Shown: positions 27,011 to 35,780, numbered from the stretch's first letter. The stretch: DNA of 64,000 bases from Flavobacterium commune (GCF_001857965.1 NZ_CP017774.1:620001-684000); one strand, 5' to 3'. The notes: a model not told the origin generated them from the letters alone. Made by a program: numbers and translations.

Positions 27011-28876
27011 ATGAATAAATTTGAACAATTAGGATTAAGCGAATCGTTACTGAAGGCGATTATTGATCTAGGATTTGAGAATCCGTCAGAAGTACAGGAG
27101 AAAGCGATTCCCCTATTATTGGAAAAAGATACAGATTTAGTTGCGTTGGCTCAGACTGGGACAGGGAAAACGGCAGCTTTTGGTTTTCCAGTTATCCAAA
27201 AAATTGATGCCGACAATAGAAATACGCAGGCGTTGATTTTATCTCCAACGCGCGAGCTTTGCTTACAGATAACCAACGAACTTAAAAACTACTCTAAATA
27301 CGTAAAAGGTATTAATGTGGTAGCAGTTTATGGAGGAGCTAGTATTACAGAACAAGCGAGAGACATTAAGAGAGGAGCACAAATTATTGTGGCTACTCCA
27401 GGTAGAATGCAGGACATGATTAACAGAGGATTAGTAAATATCACTCAAATTAATTACTGTATTCTTGACGAAGCAGACGAAATGTTGAACATGGGATTCT
27501 ATGATGATATCGTAAATATCCTTTCAACTACCCCAGACGAAAAAAACACTTGGTTGTTTTCTGCAACTATGCCGGCAGAGGTTGCCAGAATTGGTAAACA
27601 ATTCATGACTAACCCTGAAGAAATTACTGTTGGTACTAAAAACTCAGGTTCAGCAACGGTTTCTCACGAATTTTACTTAGTAAATGCCCGTGATCGTTAC
27701 GAAGCTTTAAAACGTTTAGCCGATGCTAACCCGGACATTTTCTCAGTAGTTTTTTGTAGAACAAAACGTGATACACAGGCTATTGCAGAGAAATTAATCG
27801 AAGACGGATACAGTGCCGCTGCTTTGCACGGAGATTTATCTCAGGCACAACGTGACGGTGTAATGAAATCGTTCAGAGGAAGACAAATCCAAATGCTTGT
27901 TGCAACTGACGTTGCTGCTCGTGGAATTGACGTTGACAATGTAACTCACGTAGTAAACTACCAATTGCCAGACGAAATTGAAACTTACAACCACCGTTCA
28001 GGTCGTACAGGTCGTGCAGGTAAATTAGGAACTTCGATTGTGATTGTTACTAAAAGTGAATTGCGTAAAATTTCTTCTATCGAAAGAATCATCAAACAAA
28101 AATTTGAAGAAAAAACAATTCCTTCCGGAATCGAAATTTGCGAAATTCAATTATTACACCTAGCCAACAAAATTAAAGATACTGAAGTTGATCACGAAAT
28201 TGACAACTACTTACCAGCTATCAATGATGTTCTTGAAGGTTTAACCAAAGAAGAATTGATTAAGAAAATGGTTTCTGTTGAATTTAACCGTTTCATCAAT
28301 TACTATAAGAAAACCAGAGATATTTCTGCTTCAGGTTCTGACAGACGTGAACGTGGTGACGATCGCGCTCCAAGAGAAAACAACAATGGTGGTGCTACAC
28401 GTTATTTTGTGAACATTGGTTCAAGAGATAACTTCGACTGGATGACATTGAAAGATTATCTGAAAGAAACACTAGACTTAGGTCGTGATGATGTTTTCAA
28501 AGTTGACGTAAAAGAAGGTTTCTCTTTCTTCAATACTGATCCGGAACATACTGATAAAGTAATGGATATTTTAAACAACGTGCAACTGGAAGGACGTCGT
28601 ATCAATGTTGAAATTTCCAAAAATGATGGTGGCGGAAGACGTGACCATAACGGAAGAAATTCTGGTGGAAGACGCGAAGGCGGAAGACGTGAAGGAAATT
28701 TTGCTCCAAGAAGAGAAGGCGGATTCAGAAGCGAAAGAAACTCAGCTCCAAGAGAAGGCAGTTTCAGAAGCGAAAGAAGTACAGCTCCTAGAAGAGAAGG
28801 TTCTTCTGATAGAGCCCCTAGACGTTCTGAAAGCTTTGGTGATTCATCCAGACCAAGAAGACCAAGAAGAGACTAA
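27011..28876 (+). CDS. DEAD-box ATP-dependent RNA helicase (CsdA/DeaD type)
   Basis: A 621-residue helicase that unwinds RNA, probably in ribosome assembly or cold adaptation. Motifs in order: Q motif (GFENPSEVQEKAIP), Walker A AQTGTGKT (about 47), PTREL, TPGR, DEAD (about 153), SAT (about 183), ATDVAARGID and HRSGRTGRAG (about 327). A DbpA/DeaD-type RNA-binding domain follows at about 464-535 (FVNIGSRDNFDW). The tail from about 540 is rich in Arg, Gly and Ser with repeated RREG and SERS motifs, typical for RNA contact. ATG 27011 is chosen because the in-frame TTG at 26987 lies inside the promoter box. Confidence 0.95.
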   Translation: MNKFEQLGLSESLLKAIIDLGFENPSEVQEKAIPLLLEKDTDLVALAQTGTGKTAAFGFPVIQKIDADNRNTQALILSPTRELCLQITNELKNYSKYVKGINVVAVYGGASITEQARDIKRGAQIIVATPGRMQDMINRGLVNITQINYCILDEADEMLNMGFYDDIVNILSTTPDEKNTWLFSATMPAEVARIGKQFMTNPEEITVGTKNSGSATVSHEFYLVNARDRYEALKRLADANPDIFSVVFCRTKRDTQAIAEKLIEDGYSAAALHGDLSQAQRDGVMKSFRGRQIQMLVATDVAARGIDVDNVTHVVNYQLPDEIETYNHRSGRTGRAGKLGTSIVIVTKSELRKISSIERIIKQKFEEKTIPSGIEICEIQLLHLANKIKDTEVDHEIDNYLPAINDVLEGLTKEELIKKMVSVEFNRFINYYKKTRDISASGSDRRERGDDRAPRENNNGGATRYFVNIGSRDNFDWMTLKDYLKETLDLGRDDVFKVDVKEGFSFFNTDPEHTDKVMDILNNVQLEGRRINVEISKNDGGGRRDHNGRNSGGRREGGRREGNFAPRREGGFRSERNSAPREGSFRSERSTAPRREGSSDRAPRRSESFGDSSRPRRPRRD

Positions 28877-28965
28877 CAGACCACTGTTAATTTTCTTATA
28901 ATTAAAATAATAAACTACAAAATATTTAAAGCCGATTTATTACTTTTAAAGTTTTAAACCAGTTT

Positions 28966-29733
28966 ATGAAATATTTTGTAGTTTTCTTTTTTTTAGTACT
29001 ATCTGCAAGTTCTTTTGCTCAAACAATAACTCCTTCTCAAAAGGTAACAGGTTATATTTACAACGATAATACCAAAACGCCTCTAACAGGAGTTAACATC
29101 ATAAACATCAACAAAGTAAGAGGTGCTATAACAGACTCCAAAGGTTATTTTGAAATTGATGTTCACCCTACAGATACTTTACATTTCTCCTTTTTAGGAT
29201 TCCAATCACTAAGAGTTAAAGTAACTAATGACTGGATTAAAAATAAAGTCGCTAAAATCTTCTTAACCGAAAAAGCCATTGCACTGGAAGAAGTAGTCAT
29301 CAGACCCTTTAACCTAACCGGTTATCTCGAAGTGGATTCTAAAACCATTCCTGTCAATCAAAATTACCGCTATAGCATTTCAGGATTAAATAGTGGCTAT
29401 GAAGCCGGAGAATATTCACCCGGAGCATTTGGAAAAGTATTGGGATCGATTTTCAATCCTGCTGATATGCTTTATAATTTCTTTGGTAAAAAGTCAACTG
29501 AGCTTAAAAAACTCCGGGAAATGAAAAAAGATGATACCGTTAGAAATCTTCTGGAATCTAAATTTGACCGTGAGACATTAGCCGTTTTATTAGGTATCGA
29601 TAAAAAAGAAATCCCTGAAATCCTGCAACGATGCAATTATTCAGAATCTTTTATTCAAACCGCAAACGACCTTCAAATCATGGATGCCATAAGCGGATGC
29701 TATGAACAATACAAGGTATTAAAAAAGAAATAA
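28966..29733 (+). CDS. Carboxypeptidase-regulatory-like domain protein, secreted
   Basis: A 255-residue protein with a signal peptide (1-18, ending SSFAQ). A CarboxypepD_reg-like beta-sandwich lies at about 25-110 (VTGYIYNDNTKTPLTGVNI ... GAITDSKGYFEIDV ... DTLHFSFLGFQ), ending in ALEEVVIRPF, the phrase that usually leads into a TonB plug. No plug or barrel follows; instead there is a helical C-terminal domain (about 165-255) with no family I recognise. The protein probably sits in the periplasm or outer envelope. It follows the helicase by 89 bases and ends at a rho-independent terminator. Confidence 0.82.
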   Translation: MKYFVVFFFLVLSASSFAQTITPSQKVTGYIYNDNTKTPLTGVNIININKVRGAITDSKGYFEIDVHPTDTLHFSFLGFQSLRVKVTNDWIKNKVAKIFLTEKAIALEEVVIRPFNLTGYLEVDSKTIPVNQNYRYSISGLNSGYEAGEYSPGAFGKVLGSIFNPADMLYNFFGKKSTELKKLREMKKDDTVRNLLESKFDRETLAVLLGIDKKEIPEILQRCNYSESFIQTANDLQIMDAISGCYEQYKVLKKK

Positions 29734-29746
29734 AAAACATTAAATC

Positions 29747-29778
29747 AATCCTCAATTACAAAGTAGTTGGGGATTTTT
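29747..29778 (+). terminator. Rho-independent terminator after the CarboxypepD_reg gene
   Basis: Arms 29747-29759 and 29763-29775 pair with two G-U positions and one mismatch around AAA, followed by five T. It starts 14 bases after the stop codon. Confidence 0.75.
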
Positions 29779-29846
29779 AAATAAAAAGAAAAGCAAACAC
29801 AATAAGCCCTACATTTACTAAAACACAACTTCAAAACACAATTACC

Positions 29847-29957
29847 ATGGCAAAAAGTCAAGACGCTAAAAAAACGGTTAAAAAAGTACCGTTAAAAACA
29901 GCAAAAGAGAAGAAAGAAGAAAAAAGAGAGAAAAAAAACAGTCCTAAAAGAGACTAA
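29847..29957 (+). CDS. Very small lysine-rich protein (36 residues)
   Basis: ATG 29847 to TAA 29957 encodes 36 residues, of which over 40 percent are lysine or arginine, starting MAKSQDAKKTVKKVPLKTAK and ending KNSPKRD. Basic mini-proteins of this kind recur next to flavobacterial genes and could bind nucleic acid or ribosomes (inference). It has its own stretch between a terminator upstream and an inverted repeat downstream. No Shine-Dalgarno is seen, but the leader (caattacc) is like those of neighbouring genes. A-rich DNA can give such frames by chance, so confidence is moderate. Confidence 0.5.
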   Translation: MAKSQDAKKTVKKVPLKTAKEKKEEKREKKNSPKRD

Positions 29958-29974
29958 ATTTAGTGAGCAGTGTT

Positions 29975-30019
29975 CAGAATTTAGTATTCAGTTACAAACG
30001 AGCTGAACACTAAATTCTG
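29975..30019. repeat. Inverted repeat cagaatttagtattcag / ctgaacactaaattctg
   Basis: Seventeen-base arms at 29975-29991 and 30003-30019 match except at one position, with an 11-base spacer. Additional gttcag/ctgaac copies extend it to 29968-30032. It lies between the mini-protein gene and the pepD stop and may stop transcription from both sides. Confidence 0.7.
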
Positions 30020-30035
30020 ATTACTGAACACTTTC

Positions 30036-31499
30036 TTATTTTACTGGAATATTCGCCAAAATTTCCACTAAAAATTTCCAGAATTTTTGAGAAGAAACAA
30101 TACTGGCTCTTTCGTCTGGTGAATGTGCTCCACGGATTGTTGGTCCAAAAGAAATCATATCCATATCAGGATAATTTGCTCCTAAAATCCCGCATTCCAA
30201 TCCGGCATGACAAGCCACTACTTTAGGCTTTTCTCCGTTTAATTTTTCATAAATTGGAACCAAGGTTTCTAAAATAGCCGAATCAGGATTCGGTGTCCAA
30301 CCCGGATAAGAACCTGAAATTTCTACTTCACAGCCCATTAATTCAAAGGCAGAACGCAAATCATTAGCCAAATCAAACTTAGCCGATTCAACCGAAGAAC
30401 GCGTCAAACATTGCACAGATAATTTTCCTTTGCCAACCGCAACTTTAGCAATATTATTCGAAGTTTCCACTAGATTATCAAAATCAGCACTCATTCTATG
30501 TACGCCATTAGCAGCCGTTGCCATCGAACGCACAAAATAATACTGCGCCATCGGAGGCATTACTTTTGATGGTGCTTTTTTTAATTTCTCGAAAACAATT
30601 TCTAAGTTAGGTTCGGTAGTTTTTAGTTCGTTTTTAATTTCGCTGACAATTTGCTGCATATCAAAAACAAAAGCCTCATCATAAACTGAAGCAATAATCA
30701 CCTTTGCCACACTTTCGCGCGGGATGGCATTGCGTAAACTTCCACCGTGAATTTCCGAAATTTGTAAACCAAAATTATCAAAACCATCATATAAAAGTCG
30801 GTTCATGATCTTATTGGCATTCCCTAAACCTTTATGAATATCAACCCCCGAATGTCCTCCATTGAGCCCTTTTACTGTAATAGTATATCCCACAGAATGA
30901 TCCGGAGTTTCCTCCTCATCGTACTCAGCCACAGCCGTAACATCAATTCCTCCTGCACAACCAATATCAATTTCATCATCTTCTTCTGTATCCAAATTCA
31001 ACAGAATTTCTCCTTGAAGTAAACCTCCTTTTAAGTTCATTGCGCCTGTCATTCCGGTTTCCTCATCAACAGTAAACAAGGCTTCAATAGCAGGGTGTGC
31101 AATTGTGGTACTTTCTAAAACACTCATAATTGCAGCCACACCAAGTCCATTATCCGCCCCAAGAGTTGTTCCTTTGGCACGTACCCAGTCTCCATCAACA
31201 TACATTTCAATGCCTTGAGTAGCAAAATCAAAAACAGTATCGGCATTTTTTTGATGCACCATATCCAAATGTCCCTGTAACACAATTGGCTTACGGTTTT
31301 CCATTCCCGCTGTAGCTGGTTTTCGAATAATTACGTTATGAATTTTATCTTCAAAGACTTCTAATCCTAATTTTTCACCAAAGTCTTTTATAAACTCCAC
31401 AATGCGTCCTTCTTTTTTTGAAGGTCTTGGAACCGCATTCAAATTGGCAAAATTATTCCACAATGCCTTAGGTTCTAAATTCCGTATCTCTTGACTCAT
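30036..31499 (-). CDS. pepD: Aminoacyl-histidine dipeptidase / cytosol non-specific dipeptidase (M20C)
   Basis: A 487-residue di-zinc peptidase that splits dipeptides such as Xaa-His in the cytoplasm. M20 metal and catalytic motifs are visible: GHLDMVHQ, TTLGADNGLGVAA, the DEETGMTGA catalytic Glu region, HSGVDIHKG and the late HAGLECGIL histidine. Length is right for PepD. ATG 31499 (MSQEIRNLEPKALW) is chosen over 31559 because the family begins there and a promoter box lies at 31526-31533. It converges with the plus-strand genes upstream in the window. Confidence 0.95.
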   Translation of the reverse strand: MSQEIRNLEPKALWNNFANLNAVPRPSKKEGRIVEFIKDFGEKLGLEVFEDKIHNVIIRKPATAGMENRKPIVLQGHLDMVHQKNADTVFDFATQGIEMYVDGDWVRAKGTTLGADNGLGVAAIMSVLESTTIAHPAIEALFTVDEETGMTGAMNLKGGLLQGEILLNLDTEEDDEIDIGCAGGIDVTAVAEYDEEETPDHSVGYTITVKGLNGGHSGVDIHKGLGNANKIMNRLLYDGFDNFGLQISEIHGGSLRNAIPRESVAKVIIASVYDEAFVFDMQQIVSEIKNELKTTEPNLEIVFEKLKKAPSKVMPPMAQYYFVRSMATAANGVHRMSADFDNLVETSNNIAKVAVGKGKLSVQCLTRSSVESAKFDLANDLRSAFELMGCEVEISGSYPGWTPNPDSAILETLVPIYEKLNGEKPKVVACHAGLECGILGANYPDMDMISFGPTIRGAHSPDERASIVSSQKFWKFLVEILANIPVK

Positions 31500-31525
31500 A
31501 TCTTGTATTTTCGATTTAAAAAACT

Positions 31526-31533
31526 CAAAGTTA
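31526..31533 (-). promoter_or_regulatory. -7 box of the pepD promoter
   Basis: TAACTTTG on the minus strand matches TAnnTTTG and lies 26 bases upstream of ATG 31499, inside the longer alternative reading frame. Confidence 0.5.
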
Positions 31534-31605
31534 CAAAGTTTAAAATCCTTTTTTAGCATTATAATTGATTATTGTAATTATATTTACGCTTAAAAAAATG
31601 TTATT

Positions 31606-32697
31606 TTGAAACGGAAATACCTACTCCCTTTTTTACTCCTTATTCAGATTTTAATTCTCAAAATAATTCGCTTTTTCCCTGAGACTGTAGAAGCTTTTTA
31701 CAGCAATGGATTCTATCCTTATCTATCGAATTTTCTCAGAATCATTTTAGGCTGGATTCCGTTTTCAATAGGAGATGTATTGTATTTTATGTTGATTTTA
31801 TTGGCAGTAAAATGGTTTTGGAAAAATAGAAAAAACTGGACACGAAGCAAGGTCGGACAAAACGGTACTAAAGGGAATTGGAAAGACCTATCATTATCCA
31901 TTTTAAGCGTACTCTCCGTGTTTTATTTTTTCTTTCATTTTCTTTGGGCAATCAACTATTACAGAATTCCCCTTTTCGAAAAAATGAAAATTGAACGTGA
32001 TTATTCGGATGCCGATTTATACAATTTTACAAAAAAAATCATTGCTAAAACCAATGAAATTCACGGGCAAATTACCAAAAACGACAGCCTGAAAGTAGTT
32101 TTTCCCTACTCAAAAGAAGTCGCTTTTATCAAAAACTTACATGGTTATAAAAATCTAGCCGCTCAATATCCTTTTTTTGCTTATTCGAATTTAAGCATCA
32201 AAAAATCGTTATTTAGTTTACCGCTAACCTATATGGGGTTTGGTGGTTATTTGAATCCTTTTACCAATGAAGCTCAAGTGAACTCTTTTATGCCAATGTA
32301 CAATTTCCCCACAACAAGTTGTCACGAAATGGCACATCAAATGGGTTATGCCAGCGAAAGTGAATGCAATTTCATCGGTTTTTTGGCTTCGGTAAACAAT
32401 GATAATTTGTACTTTAAATATTCGGGCTATAGCTTTGCATTGCGATATTGTTTGAACAATTGGTATATTCGAAATGAAACAATTTACAAGGAATTACTAA
32501 AAACGATTCACCCCGGCATTCTAAAAAATTACCAGGAAAGTGAAGATTTCTGGATGCAATACCAAACTCCTATTGAAAAAGGATTTCATCTGTTTTATGA
32601 CCGCTATTTAAAACTAAACCAGCAAAAAGAAGGAATAGACAGTTATAGTAAATTTATTAATTTACTGGTGAATTACTATAAAACAAAAGCGCTGTAA
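31606..32697 (+). CDS. DUF3810 family membrane protein with HExxH zinc-peptidase motif
   Basis: A 363-residue protein with three N-terminal membrane helices (about 5-22, 40-68, 98-116) and a soluble domain carrying SCHEMAHQMGYASESECNF near residue 242. This is an HExxH motif followed by a glutamate in the E-x-E-C region, as in gluzincin-type metallopeptidases. This fits DUF3810, a Bacteroidetes family of unproven function. The only usable start is TTG at 31606: an overlapping ATG at 31598 is out of frame and stops after three codons, and the next in-frame ATG would delete two helices. It diverges from pepD. Confidence 0.75.
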   Translation: MKRKYLLPFLLLIQILILKIIRFFPETVEAFYSNGFYPYLSNFLRIILGWIPFSIGDVLYFMLILLAVKWFWKNRKNWTRSKVGQNGTKGNWKDLSLSILSVLSVFYFFFHFLWAINYYRIPLFEKMKIERDYSDADLYNFTKKIIAKTNEIHGQITKNDSLKVVFPYSKEVAFIKNLHGYKNLAAQYPFFAYSNLSIKKSLFSLPLTYMGFGGYLNPFTNEAQVNSFMPMYNFPTTSCHEMAHQMGYASESECNFIGFLASVNNDNLYFKYSGYSFALRYCLNNWYIRNETIYKELLKTIHPGILKNYQESEDFWMQYQTPIEKGFHLFYDRYLKLNQQKEGIDSYSKFINLLVNYYKTKAL

Positions 32698-32707
32698 AAA
32701 TTTCGAA

Positions 32708-33916
32708 TTAGGTTTTCTCTAACAACAAAGCGGTTGCAGTAAGTCCGGGACCAAAAGCCATTGCTAGAACTTTGGTTCCAGAGGCAATTGTATTATCATG
32801 AATCATTTCGTCTAAAACATGAGGAATTGTTGATGAGGACATATTTCCGTAACGATACAAAATATCATAAGACCATCTGGCCTGTTCTTTAGAAATCCCT
32901 ATCGCTTCAACTACATAATCAATAATTTTAGGCCCTCCGGGATGAATTGCAAAGCACATTTTATCTTTTTCATCATCCAGACTAATACCTACTTTTTTAC
33001 AAAGGTTTTCTAAAAAATGTTTGATGTTCTTTCTAATAAAAACAGGTACTCGTTTAGAAAGTGTCATTAAAAAATTATATTCTCCTAAATCCCAGGACAT
33101 ATCTTCTAAAGTATCAGGAATAATAACTTCATGCGAAGCTAAAATTCGCATTCCCTGCTTGTCTTCAAAAGTCTTATCCTTTTTAAGAATCTCTTCGTCA
33201 CAAAGGGAATAACCAATAAAACCATCGGCAAAAAGTGAACAAATCATCGTATTAGCAGCCGAAAACTCGGTAAGATTCAAATGTGCCGACAGTAATTCGG
33301 TATGAACAATATCTACCCTTCCCTTATCCTGACTTGCATACAACAAGCTACTTCCTGTTCTTATAGCCGGAAATGCCCCATAACAACCCATCTGATAGGA
33401 ATGTGTGACTTTAGTCGTTTCCCAATTTCTTTTAATTACAGCATGCTGAGCAACACTGGGTGAAGAATATCCTGAACAGGTAACATGGATAAGATGTTCC
33501 GGCTGAGTTTCATTTTTTGAATAAAATTCATCAAAAACATGATCCATATATTTCTTAAACCACTCCATTCTAACACCTATTTTAGGACCAAACACATCAT
33601 TGGGGTGCGCCTCCAGACAAGAAGGTAATGGATAAGCAGAGAATGGAGTCCCATTCATTTTTGTTTCAATAAATTTTTCTACTTCGTCAAAAATCAAAAT
33701 TTGCCTCTTACTAATATTCTCAGAAGGGATTCCATACTTATCCACCTGCTCAGAAACTTCATCAAATGGCATCAATTGATTGTCTCCTGCCAGAGATTCG
33801 GTATGTAACTTTTGAAAATAGTAATATAAAAATTTAGTGTATTGATTGAGTTTTGATTGATCCATCAATTTTCCCAAAATAATTGGGTGAAAATTGAAAA
33901 TAACAGTACTTTTCAT
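32708..33916 (-). CDS. Type III polyketide synthase-like / KAS III-fold condensing enzyme
   Basis: A 402-residue thiolase-fold enzyme. The Cys-His-Asn triad of chalcone-synthase-like enzymes is visible: Cys178 (YQMGCYGAFPA), His325 (FAIHPGGPKI) and Asn358 (YGNMSSSTI), with a typical C-terminal GPGLTATALLL. Such enzymes condense malonyl units onto an acyl-CoA starter to give resorcinols, pyrones or related lipids. The N-terminal 100 residues diverge from well-known type III PKSs, so product and starter cannot be inferred. It has no tightly linked tailoring genes; a PlsC-like acyltransferase lies 323 bases upstream on the same strand. Its stop is 10 bases from the convergent DUF3810 stop. Confidence 0.78.
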   Translation of the reverse strand: MKSTVIFNFHPIILGKLMDQSKLNQYTKFLYYYFQKLHTESLAGDNQLMPFDEVSEQVDKYGIPSENISKRQILIFDEVEKFIETKMNGTPFSAYPLPSCLEAHPNDVFGPKIGVRMEWFKKYMDHVFDEFYSKNETQPEHLIHVTCSGYSSPSVAQHAVIKRNWETTKVTHSYQMGCYGAFPAIRTGSSLLYASQDKGRVDIVHTELLSAHLNLTEFSAANTMICSLFADGFIGYSLCDEEILKKDKTFEDKQGMRILASHEVIIPDTLEDMSWDLGEYNFLMTLSKRVPVFIRKNIKHFLENLCKKVGISLDDEKDKMCFAIHPGGPKIIDYVVEAIGISKEQARWSYDILYRYGNMSSSTIPHVLDEMIHDNTIASGTKVLAMAFGPGLTATALLLEKT

Positions 33917-34239
33917 TAATCTGTAATTTTGATTAACAACGAAGCTGTTTTTAGTATTCTTTTAAATACGGACATTGAAAATGCCTGGAGTAATTATATA
34001 ACTATACCTTAATATTTTAAAAAAAAATACGCAAAACAAACTGAAAAAAAGTATTGTTACATTGGGGCAATTAAGATAACAATACACCCCCTAAATTCTT
34101 GAATAATCTCAAGAATAGCACAATCAACATCTAATTATTATTAAAATAAATTAGACAAAAAAACATTTTTAGAATACTATAAAGTTAAAAAAACTAAATA
34201 GGAAAAATTAGATTTTAATCGAAAATTTTAACAAATAAA
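33917..34239. other. 323-bp intergenic region with two hairpins
   Basis: AT-rich, with no ORF of note. Two inverted repeats are present: gtattgtta (34051-34059) with taacaatac (34077-34085), and attcttga (34095-34102) with tcaagaat (34109-34116). They lie 135-200 bases upstream of the PKS-like gene and could be operator sites or leader hairpins. No T-tract follows either. Confidence 0.5.
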
Positions 34240-35061
34240 TTAATTTTCTTCATTAACATCCCATCGGCGCAATTTATTCAATTGTTCTTGCTCTTCTAAT
34301 TCTTCAGCCGGAATTACCTTTAAAAAAGACGGATGCTGCTCGATAGCATATTCTATCTTTTCAACAATCTCATCAATGGTGTCGTTATCATAATCAATTT
34401 CAAGCGGCTCTTTAATGATAAAAGACTGCAAAATCCCTTTCTTTTTCATTCTAATTCCCTTTCTGTCAAAAGAACGTCGGAAACCATCAATAACAATAGG
34501 AACCACAACTGGACGATGCTGCTTGATAATATGAGCGGTACCTTTCCGCACCGGTTTAAAAGAACGGGTTGTCCCCTGCGGAAAAGTGATGACCCAACCA
34601 TCGTTGAGTGCTATTTTAATATTCTCGGTATCATTAGGATTTACAGCCCTTTTTTCGACAACATCCACTCCTTCTGAACGCCAGGTTCTTTCTACTGGAA
34701 TAGCTCCGGCATACGACAATATTTTAGGCAATAATCCCGAACGCATTGTTTCTTTGGCTGCCACATAATAAATATTCATTTTGGGCTGCCACAGGTATCC
34801 AATGTTTTTAATCGAATCAATTCGTCCGCTTAAACTGGCATTAAACACATGAAACATTGCCACTACATCGGCAAAATAAGTTTGATGGTTGGAGATAAAA
34901 AGCACATTGGTATCGGGCAAATTTCGAATAATTTCCGAACCTTCAATTTGCAAATCATTAAATCCGCGATAACGCCTATGAGTACAGCTCCCAAAAACAC
35001 GAATCAACCATTTTTTAAGAAATAAAATATGTCCAAAAGGATTTCTTTTAACTAGTCCCAT
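34240..35061 (-). CDS. PlsC-like 1-acylglycerol-3-phosphate acyltransferase family protein
   Basis: A 273-residue member of the lysophospholipid acyltransferase superfamily, probably bound to the inner face of the cytoplasmic membrane. The block 1 motif reads SNHQTYFADV, with five rather than four residues between His and Asp. Block 3 reads FPQGTTRS, where FPEGTRS is usual, so the conserved Glu is replaced by Gln. Block 4 (VVVPIVIDGFRR) is present. It may acylate a lysolipid or another hydroxyl acceptor; the motif changes make classical LPA acyltransferase activity uncertain. It begins at ATG 35061, 65 bases after the NUDIX gene on the same strand. Confidence 0.8.
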   Translation of the reverse strand: MGLVKRNPFGHILFLKKWLIRVFGSCTHRRYRGFNDLQIEGSEIIRNLPDTNVLFISNHQTYFADVVAMFHVFNASLSGRIDSIKNIGYLWQPKMNIYYVAAKETMRSGLLPKILSYAGAIPVERTWRSEGVDVVEKRAVNPNDTENIKIALNDGWVITFPQGTTRSFKPVRKGTAHIIKQHRPVVVPIVIDGFRRSFDRKGIRMKKKGILQSFIIKEPLEIDYDNDTIDEIVEKIEYAIEQHPSFLKVIPAEELEEQEQLNKLRRWDVNEEN

Positions 35062-35126
35062 AAACTGTTCTTTGATATTAAAAATTGAAATGTAAAATTA
35101 CAAATTATTATTGGAGAACCTTGATT

Positions 35127-35780
35127 CTATTCATTTTCATCAAATAAAACCAAGTTTAAAACATCCTTCAATTCACTTAATATCATGGCTGTTGCGCCCC
35201 AAACAATATGTCCTTCAATCCTGAAGGCAGGAACTTCAATAAGCGAAGCATAAGACGTTGATAGATTTTCGATTGTTACAATACTATCATCCCTGAAAAC
35301 TTTCAGAGGCAATTCGATTATAGCGGCTACTTCTTTAGGATCGGGAACAAATTGAATTTCCTCTTTACAAATTCCTAAAAACGGATACACCATAAAATTA
35401 CTTGGCGGAATGTACAATGAACTAAAGGCTTTTACAATTTCGATTTTATCAGGGCTAATCCCTATTTCTTCTTCGGTTTCCCTCAAAGCGGTAGCTTGAA
35501 AATCAACATCCTCCTGTTCGAATTTTCCTCCCGGAAAAGCAATTTGATCTGAATGCACTCCCGGATAAGAATTCCGAACAATGAGAACCAAATGAGTTTG
35601 ACTATTTTTAGGATAAAACAACATCATTACCGCTGCTTTTCTTGGATTTTTCTCTTTTAAATTTATTTTCGCCAAAAGCTGTTTGCGTTCTAACGGCATC
35701 ATTTTTTCATGAGCAATAATTGCAGGCAGCTGAATCTGAATTAAATCAGGTATAAATTTTAAAAAATATTGAAAATCCAT
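35127..35780 (-). CDS. NUDIX hydrolase, CoA pyrophosphatase-like
   Basis: A 217-residue protein with the NUDIX box at residues 84-108 (GGKFEQEDVDFQATALRETE then EEIGI), in the slightly shifted spacing typical of the CoA diphosphatase group. FxPGG and the preceding SDQIAFPGGK also match that group. It would cleave CoA or acyl-CoA to phosphopantetheine derivatives and 3',5'-ADP. The gene precedes the PlsC-like gene on the same strand and diverges from the DUF4268 gene. Confidence 0.88.
   Translation of the reverse strand: MDFQYFLKFIPDLIQIQLPAIIAHEKMMPLERKQLLAKINLKEKNPRKAAVMMLFYPKNSQTHLVLIVRNSYPGVHSDQIAFPGGKFEQEDVDFQATALRETEEEIGISPDKIEIVKAFSSLYIPPSNFMVYPFLGICKEEIQFVPDPKEVAAIIELPLKVFRDDSIVTIENLSTSYASLIEVPAFRIEGHIVWGATAMILSELKDVLNLVLFDENE

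Noticed and set aside
28605..28901. 98-codon frame overlapping the helicase tail
   Set aside because: It is a shifted reading of the Arg/Gly-rich repeat tail; its Glu/Ala/Lys-rich content is a by-product of the repeats.
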